DNA from: Auanema rhodensis
Lineage: Eukaryota; Nematoda; Chromadorea; Rhabditida; Rhabditidae
DNA: 64,000 nucleotides
Direction: 5' to 3'
NCBI GenBank assembly: GCA_964057225.1
Contig: OZ059895.1
Location: 1,922,001-1,986,000, forward strand
The notes under the pieces were generated by a model, which was given only the letters and a program-made list of their open reading frames with translations, was not told the origin of the DNA and searched no databases. Below are positions 56,301 through 64,000 of the stretch, piece after piece; position 1 is the first letter of the stretch, and each line of letters begins with the position of its first letter. The position numbers and the translations under genes are program-made.

Positions 56301-56861
56301 ATACACTAATGCATCATTTTTCAAACGATCATAACTAATTTTTGTATTAAGCGTTTCTCAATGTAGTATAGTGCATTCGATGCGGATTTTTAAGCTGCGT
56401 CGATCTGTGTTATCAGATTTGCGCTAGCTTAAAAATGCACCGAGATATCAACTGATATAAGTTCACACTTATATCCTCGATTTTCACCCTGAAGAATTAA
56501 TTTTTTCGTTGAATAACATCGTCTATCGTCTTTGCCTTGAAAAATGGAATCTAAAAACATCTACTTTTTGCTAAATTATTTTGAAATTTTTCGAAAAAAT
56601 TTTTGTCAAAATGTTTTTGGAAGCAATGTTGAGTGTACATGGAAACTCAACATACACTAATGCATCATTTTTCAAACGATCATAACTAATTTTTGTATTA
56701 AGCGTTTCTCAATGTAGTATAGTGCATTCGATGCGGATTTTTAAGCTGCGTCGATCTGTGTTATCAGATTTGCGCTAGCTTAAAAATGCACCGAGATATC
56801 AACTGATATAAGTTCACACTTATATCCTCGATTTTCACCCTGAAGAATTAATTTTTTCGTT
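53352..56861. repeat. G30 trimer, tetramer and trimer (units 153-162)
   Basis: 53352-54404 is G30 plus two plain G194 units. 54405-55808 is G30, plain, T14, plain. 55809-56861 is G30, plain, T14. The differing lengths of otherwise similar blocks are what unequal crossover between the 3- and 5-unit forms would leave. Confidence 0.8.
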
Positions 56862-57212
56862 GAATAACATCGTCTATCGTCTTTGCCTTGAAAAATGGAA
56901 TCTAAAAACATCTACTTTTTGCTAAATTATTTTGAAATTTTTCGAAAAAATTTTTGTCAAAATGTTTTTGGAAGCAATGTTGAGTGTACATGGAAACTCA
57001 ACATACACTAATGCATCATTTTTCAAACGATTATAACTAATTTTTGTATTAAGCTTTTCTCAATGTAGTATAGTGCATTCGATGCGGATTTTTAAGCTGC
57101 GTCGATCTGTGTTATCAGATTTGCGCTAGCTTAAAAATGCACCGAGATATCAACTGATATAAGTTCACACTTATATCCTCGATTTTCACCCTGAAGAATT
57201 AATTTTTTCGTT
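56862..57212. repeat. Chimeric unit 163 (T14 left part, T171/T194 right part)
   Basis: The left end has C10+T14, like the T14 units of the domain, which are all C171+G194. From p171 on it has T171+T194, like the G30 units. A switch between p15 and p170 is the simplest reading. It marks the right edge of the homogeneous G30 domain. Confidence 0.7.
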
Positions 57213-60200
57213 GAATAACATTGTCCATCGTCTTTGCCTTGAAAAAAGGAATCTAAAAACATCTACTTTTTGCTAAATTATTTTGAAATTTTTCGAAAAA
57301 ATTTTTGTCAAAATGTTTTTGGAAGCAATGTTGAGTGTACATGGAAACTCAACATACACTAATGCATCATTTTTCAAACGATCATAACTAATTTTTGTAT
57401 TAAGCGTTTCTCAATGTAGTATAGTGCATTCGATGCGGATTTTTAAGCTGCGTCGATCTGTGTTATCAGATTTGCGCTAGCTTAACAATGCACCGAGATA
57501 TCAACTGATATAAGTTCACACTTATATCCTCGATTTTCACCCTGAAGAATTAATTTTTTCGTTGAATAACATTGTCCATCGTCTTTGCCTTGAAAAATGG
57601 AATCTAAAAACATCTACTTTTTGCTAAATTATTTTGAAATTTTTCGAAAAAATTTTTGTCAAAATGTTTTTGGAAGCAATGTTGAGTGTACATGGAAACT
57701 CAACATACACTAATGCATCATTTTTCAAACGATTATAACTAATTTTTGTATTAAGCTTTTCTCAATGTAGTATAGTGCATTCGATGCGGATTTTTAAGCT
57801 GCGTCGATATGTGTTTTCAGATTTGCGCTAGCTTAAAAATGCACCGAGATATCAACTGATATAAGTTCACACTTATATCCTCGATTTTCACCCTGAAGAA
57901 TTAATTTTTTCGTTGAATAACATCGTCCATCGTCTTTGCCTTGAGAAATGGAATCTAAAAACATCTACTTTTTGCTAAATTATTTCGAAATTTTTCGAAA
58001 AAATTTTTGTCAAAATGTTTTTGGAAGCAATGTTGAGTGTACATGGAAACTCAACATACACTAATGCATCATTTTTCAAACGATCATAACTAATTTTTGT
58101 ATTAAGCTTTTCTCAATGTAGTATAGTGCATTCGATGCGGATTTTTAAGCTGCGTCGATCTGTGTTATCAGATTTGCGCTAGCTTAAAAATGCACCGAGA
58201 TATCAACTGATATAAGTTTACACTTATATCCTCGATTTTCACCCTGAAGAATTAATTTTTTCGTTGAATAACATCGTCCATCGTCTTTGCCTTGAAAAAT
58301 GGAATCTAAAAACATCTACTTTTTGCTAAATTATTTTGAAATTTTTCGAAAAAATTTTTGTCAAAATGTTTTTGGAAGCAATGTTGAGTGTACGTGGAAA
58401 CTCAACATACACTAATGCATCATTTTTCAAACGATCATAACTAATTTTTGTATTAAGCTTTTCTCAATGTAGTATAGTGCATTCGATGCGGATTTTTAAG
58501 CTGCGTCGATCTGTGTTATCAGATTTGCGCTAGCTTAAAAATGCACCGAGATATCAACTGATATAAGTTCACACTTATATCCTCGATTTTCACCCTGAAG
58601 AATTAATTTTTTCGTTGAATAACATTGTCCATCGTCTTTGCCTTGAAAAAAGGAATCTAAAAACATCTACTTTTTGCTAAATTATTTTGAAATTTTTCGA
58701 AAAAATTTTTGTCAAAATGTTTTTGGAAGCAATGTTGAGTGTACATGGAAACTCAACATACACTAATGCATCATTTTTCAAACGATCATAACTAATTTTT
58801 GTATTAAGCGTTTCTCAATGTAGTATAGTGCATTCGATGCGGATTTTTAAGCTGCGTCGATCTGTGTTATCAGATTTGCGCTAGCTTAAAAATGCACCGA
58901 GATATCAACTGATATAAGTTTACACTTATATCCTCGATTTTCACCCTGAAGAATTAATTTTTTCGTTGAATAACATCGTCCATCGTCTTTGCCTTGAAAA
59001 ATGGAATCTAAAAACATCTACTTTTTGCTAAATTATTTTGAAATTTTTCGAAAAAATTTTTGTCAAAATGTTTTTGGAAGCAATGTTGAGTGTACGTGGA
59101 AACTCAACATACACTAATGCATCATTTTTCAAACGATCATAACTAATTTTTGTATTAAGCTTTTCTCAATGTAGTATAGTGCATTCGATGCGGATTTTTA
59201 AGCTGCGTCGATCTGTGTTATCAGATTTGCGCTAGCTTAAAAATGCACCGAGATATCAACTGATATAAGTTCACACTTATATCCTCGATTTTCACCCTGA
59301 AGAATTAATTTTTTCGTTGAATAACATTGTCCATCGTCTTTGCCTTGAAAAAAGGAATCTAAAAACATCTACTTTTTGCTAAATTATTTTGAAATTTTTC
59401 GAAAAAATTTTTGTCAAAATGTTTTTGGAAGCAATGTTGAGTGTACATGGAAACTCAACATACACTAATGCATCATTTTTCAAACGATCATAACTAATTT
59501 TTGTATTAAGCGTTTCTCAATGTAGTATAGTGCATTCGATGCGGATTTTTAAGCTGCGTCGATCTGTGTTATCAGATTTGCGCTAGCTTAAAAATGCACC
59601 GAGATATCAACTGATATAAGTTCACACTTATATCCTCGATTTTCACCCTGAAGAATTAATTTTTTCGTTGAATAACATTGTCCATCGTCTTTGCCTTGAA
59701 AAAAGGAATCTAAAAACATCTACTTTTTGCTAAATTATTTCGAAATTTTTCGAAAAAATTTTTGTCAAAATGTTTTTGGAAGCAATGTTGAGTGTACATG
59801 GAAACTCAACATACACTAATGCATCATTTTTCAAACGATCATAACTAATTTTTGTATTAAGCTTTTCTCAATGTAGTATAGTGCATTCGATGCGGATTTT
59901 TAAGCTGCGTCGATCTGTGTTATCAGATTTGCGCTAGCTTAAAAATGCACCGAGATATCAACTGATATAAGTTCACACTTATATCCTCGATTTTCACCCT
60001 GAAGAATTAATTTTTTCGTTGAATAACATCGTCCATCGTCTTTGCCTTGAAAAATGGAATCTAAAAACATCTACTTTTTGCTAAATTATTTTGAAATTTT
60101 TCGAAAAAATTTTTGTCAAAATGTTTTTGGAAGCAATGTTGAGTGTACGTGGAAACTCAACATACACTAATGCATCATTTTTCAAACGATCATAACTAAT

Positions 60201-63200
60201 TTTTGTATTAAGCGTTTTTCAATGTAGTATAGTGCATTCGATGCGGATTTTTAAGCTGCGTCGATCTGTGTTATCAGATTTGCGCTAGCTTAACAATGCA
60301 CCGAGATATCAACTGATATAAGTTCACACTTATATCCTCGATTTTCACCCTGAAGAATTAATTTTTTCGTTGAATAACATCGTCCATCGTCTTTGCCTTG
60401 AAAAATGGAATCTAAAAACATCTACTTTTTGCTAAATTATTTTGAAATTTTTCGAAAAAATTTTTGTCAAAATGTTTTTGGAAGCAATGTTGAGTGTACA
60501 TGGAAACTCAACATACACTAATGCATCATTTTTCAAACGATTATAACTAATTTTTGTATTACGCTTTTCTCAATGTAGTATAGTGCATTCGATGCGGATT
60601 TTTAAGCTGCGTCGATCTGTGTTATCAGATTTGCGCTAGCTTAAAAATGCACCGAGATATCAACTGATATAAGTTTACACTTATATCCTCGATTTTCACC
60701 CTGAAGAATTAATTTTTTCGTTGAATAACATCGTCCATCGTCTTTGCCTTGAAAAATGGAATCTAAAAACATCTACTTTTTGCTAAATTATTTTGAAATT
60801 TTTCGAAAAAATTTTTGTCAAAATGTTTTTGGAAGCAATGTTGAGTGTACGTGGAAACTCAACATACACTAATGCATCATTTTTCAAACGATCATAACTA
60901 ATTTTTGTATTAAGCTTTTCTCAATGTAGTATAGTGCATTCGATGCGGATTTTTAAGCTGCGTCGATCTGTGTTATCAGATTTGCGCTAGCTTAGAAATG
61001 CACCGAGATATCAACTGATATAAGTTCACACTTATATCCTCGATTTTCACCCTGAAGAATTAATTTTTTCGTTGAATAACATTGTCCATCGTCTTTGCCT
61101 TGAAAAAAGGAATCTAAAAACATCTACTTTTTGCTAAATTATTTTGAAATTTTTCGAAAAAATTTTTGTCAAAATGTTTTTGGAAGCAATGTTGAGTGTA
61201 CATGGAAACTCAACATACACTAATGCATCATTTTTCAAACGATCATAACTAATTTTTGTATTAAGCTTTTCTCAATGTAGTATAGTGCATTCGATGCGGA
61301 TTTTTAAGCTGCGTCGATCTGTGTTATCAGATTTGCGCTAGCTTAAAAATGCACCGAGATATCAACTGATATAAGTTTACACTTATATCCTCGATTTTCA
61401 CCCTGAAGAATTAATTTTTTCGTTGAATAACATTGTCCATCGTCTTTGCCTTGAAAAATGGAATCTAAAAACATCTACTTTTTGCTAAATTATTTTGAAA
61501 TTTTTCGAAAAAATTTTTGTCAAAATGTTTTTGGAAGCAATGTTGAGTGTACGTGGAAACTCAACATACACTAATACATCATTTTTCAAACGATCATAAC
61601 TAATTTTTGTATTAAGCTTTTCTCAATGTAGTATAGTGCATTCGATGCGGATTTTTAAGCTGCGTCGATCTGTGTTATCAGATTTGCGCTAGCTTGAAAA
61701 TGCACCGAGATATCAACTGATATAAGTTCACACTTATATCCTCGATTTTCACCCTGAAGAATTAATTTTTTCGTTGAATAACATTGTCCATCGTCTTTGC
61801 CTTGAAAAAAGGAATCTAAAAACATCTACTTTTTGCTAAATTATTTTGAAATTTTTCGAAAAAATTTTTGTCAAAATGTTTTTGGAAGCAATGTTGAGTG
61901 TACATGGAAACTCAACATACACTAATGCATCATTTTTCAAACGATCATAACTAATTTTTGTATTAAGCGTTTCTCAATGTAGTATAGTGCATTCGATGCG
62001 GATTTTTAAGCTGCGTCGATCTGTGTTATCAGATTTGCGCTAGCTTAAAAATGCACCGAGATATCAACTGATATAAGTTCACACTTATATCCTCGATTTT
62101 CACCCTGAAGAATTAATTTTTTCGTTGAATAACATTGTCCATCGTCTTTGCCTTGAAAAAAGGAATCTAAAAACATCTACTTTTTGCTAAATTATTTTGA
62201 AATTTTTCGAAAAAATTTTTGTCAAAATGTTTTTGGAAGCAATGTTGAGTGTACATGGAAACTCAACATACACTAATGCATCATTTTTCAAACGATTATA
62301 ACTAATTTTTGTATTAAGCTTTTCTCAATGTAGTATAGTGCATTCGATGCGGATTTTTAAGCTGCGTCGATCTGTGTTATCAGATTTGCGCTAGCTTAAA
62401 AATGCACCGAGATATCAACTGATATAAGTTCACACTTATATCCTCGATTTTCACCCTGAAGAATTAATTTTTTCGTTGAATAACATTGTCCATCGTCTTT
62501 GCCTTGAAAAAAGGAATCTAAAAACATCTACTTTTTGCTAAATTATTTTGAAATTTTTCGAAAAAATTTTTGTCAAAATGTTTTTGGAAGCAATGTTGAG
62601 TGTACATGGAAACTCAACATACACTAATGCATCATTTTTCAAACGATCATAACTAATTTTTGTATTAAGCGTTTCTCATTGTAGTATAGTGCATTCGATG
62701 CGGATTTTTAAGCTGCGTCGATCTGTGTTATCAGATTTGCGCTAGCTTAAAAATGCACCGAGATATCAACTGATATAAGTTCACACTTATATCCTCGATT
62801 TTCACCCTGAAGAATTAATTTTTTCGTTGAATAACATTGTCCATCGTCTTTGCCTTGAAAAAAGGAATCTAAAAACATCTACTTTTTGCTAAATTATTTT
62901 GAAATTTTTCGAAAAAATTTTTGTCAAAATGTTTTTGGAAGCAATGTTGAGTGTACATGGAAACTCAACATACACTAATGCATCATTTTTCAAACGATCA
63001 TAACTAATTTTTGTATTAAGCTTTTCTCAATGTAGTATAGTGCATTCGATGCGGATTTTTAAGCTGCGTCGATCTGTGTTATCAGATTTGCGCTAGCTTA
63101 AAAATGCACCGAGATATCAACTGATATAAGTTCACACTTATATCCTCGATTTTCACCCTGAAGAATTAATTTTTTCGTTGAATAACATTGTCCATCGTCT

Positions 63201-63881
63201 TTGCCTTGAAAAAAGGAATCTAAAAACATCTACTTTTTGCTAAATTATTTTGAAATTTTTCGAAAAAATTTTTGTCAAAATGTTTTTGGAAGCAATGTTG
63301 AGTGTACATGGAAACTCAACATACACTAATGCATCATTTTTCAAACGATCATAACTAATTTTTGTATTAAGCGTTTCTCAATGTAGTATAGTGCATTCGA
63401 TGCGGATTTTTAAGCTGCGTCGATCTGTGTTATCAGATTTGCGCTAGCTTAAAAATGCACCGAGATATCAACTGATATAAGTTCACACTTATATCCTCGA
63501 TTTTCACCCTGAAGAATTAATTTTTTCGTTGAATAACATTGTCCATCGTCTTTGCCTTGAAAAAAGGAATCTAAAAACATCTACTTTTTGCTAAATTATT
63601 TTGAAATTTTTCGAAAAAATTTTTGTCAAAATGTTTTTGGAAGCAATGTTGAGTGTACGTGGAAACTCAACATACACTAATGCATCATTTTTCAAACGAT
63701 CATAACTAATTTTTGTATTAAGCGTTTCTCAATGTAGTATAGTGCATTCGATGCGGATTTTTAAGCTGCGTCGATCTGTGTTATCAGATTTGCGCTAGCT
63801 TAAAAATGCACCGAGATATCAACTGATATAAGTTTACACTTATATCCTCGATTTTCACCCTGAAGAATTAATTTTTTCGTT
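57213..63881. repeat. Array region with cassettes and A35 units (units 164-182)
   Basis: The T305 / C10+G129 / A35 cassette returns at 57915-58967, 58617-59669, 60372-61424 and 61074-62126. Units 177-182 (61776-63881) all carry A35 and alternate G194 and T194. Unit 165 has private ATATGTGTTTTCAG in dyad D3. Units 166 and 171 share TTTCGAAAT near p70-78. Unit 174 has p273 G. The type resembles the left end of the window. Confidence 0.8.
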
Positions 63882-64000
63882 GAATAACATCGTCCATCGT
63901 CTTTGCCTTGAAAAATGGAATCTAAAAACATCTACTTTTTGCTAAATTATTTTGAAATTTTTCGAAAAAATTTTTGTCAAAATGTTTTTGGAAGCAATGT
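63882..64000. repeat. Partial unit 183, cut by the window end
   Basis: The first 119 bp of a monomer with C10 and T35, following a T305 unit, so by the cassette rule p129 outside the window is likely to be G. The array continues beyond base 64000. Confidence 0.95.

Larger units (their letters stand above)
1..64000. repeat. 351-bp satellite DNA array, 182 full units plus a partial unit
   Basis: The same 351-bp sequence repeats head-to-tail with no interruption, inversion or foreign insertion. Unit starts fall on an exact 351-base grid (1, 352, 703, 1054 ... 44929, 45280), then on a grid shifted by one base (45630 ... 63882) after a single-base deletion. By eye, units typically differ from one another at only a few to about ten positions, so identity is roughly 97% or higher. 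Consensus composition is about 31% G+C (56 C, 52 G per unit). Every reading frame of the unit contains stops, and I see no tRNA, rRNA or transposon signature. The array runs off both ends, so its true size is unknown. The family resembles eukaryotic pericentromeric satellites in unit length and AT richness. Assignment to an insect or other invertebrate is inference; I do not recognise the species or a named satellite family. Confidence 0.99.

Noticed and set aside
1-64000. Unit length 351 is a multiple of three, so a repeat protein could in principle read through the units in frame
   Set aside because: Each unit has stops in all frames (for example TAA at p173-175 and TAG at p266-268), so no frame crosses the array.
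1-64000. CRISPR array (regularly spaced repeats)
   Set aside because: Repeats abut with no unique spacers, and the unit is ten times the usual CRISPR repeat length.
1-64000. Transposable element or long terminal repeat origin
   Set aside because: No terminal repeats, target-site duplications, coding remnants or orientation changes are visible; units are strictly head-to-tail.
1-64000. Bacterial or plasmid origin-type iterons
   Set aside because: Iterons are about 20 bp in small numbers next to a replication gene. Here the unit is 351 bp over at least 64 kb with no gene.

Overview
The whole window is one uninterrupted head-to-tail satellite DNA array. The basic unit (monomer) is 351 bp and about 31% G+C. 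I count 182 complete monomers plus 119 bp of the next one, all on the same strand, with array continuing off both ends. I see no protein-coding gene, RNA gene, mobile element, CRISPR array or unique sequence. Units are numbered here from base 1: unit n starts at 351(n-1)+1 for n up to 130, and at 351(n-1) from n = 131, because unit 130 lacks one base. In-unit positions are written p1-p351. All variant calls are by eye.

The sequence suggests a eukaryotic nucleus, most likely pericentromeric or centromeric heterochromatin. A small invertebrate such as an insect is plausible. The reasons are the AT-rich unit close to twice a nucleosome repeat, the many A/T tracts, and CpG that is not depleted (11 per unit against about 8 expected from composition). 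The species cannot be named from sequence alone.

Each monomer carries four dyad symmetries: p68-102 (imperfect), p116-143 (9-bp stem, 10-nt loop), p222-280 (long interrupted stem of 22 pairs) and p295-316 (9-bp stem, 4-nt loop). Units differ at a small set of recurrent positions: p10 C/T, p14, p30, p35 A/T, p129 A/G, p171 C/T, p188/189, p194 G/T, p198 C/T, p274 A/C, p280 A/T and p305 C/T. These variants reveal a layered higher-order organisation.

Layout: 1-6318 is rich in a three-unit cassette (T305, then C10+G129, then A35). 6319-12636 is a mixed region with a 4-unit offset repeat. 12637-14742 is two copies of a 1053-bp trimer. 15094-21060 and 22114-28431 are two copies of a roughly 6-kb segment. 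28783-37206 holds two full and one partial copy of a 9-unit (3159-bp) block. 38962-43524 holds an 8-unit (2808-bp) register. 45280-45629 is the only unit with a length change. 47736-56861 is the most homogeneous part, built of 3-, 5-, 3-, 4- and 3-unit repeats that each start with a G30 unit. 57213-64000 returns to the cassette-rich type seen at the left end.

This is the expected signature of repeated unequal exchange or gene conversion acting on multi-unit blocks. The notable points are the hidden trimer cassette, the near-total absence of indels over 64 kb, and the conserved palindromes. I found no evidence for a gene-encoded novel system.
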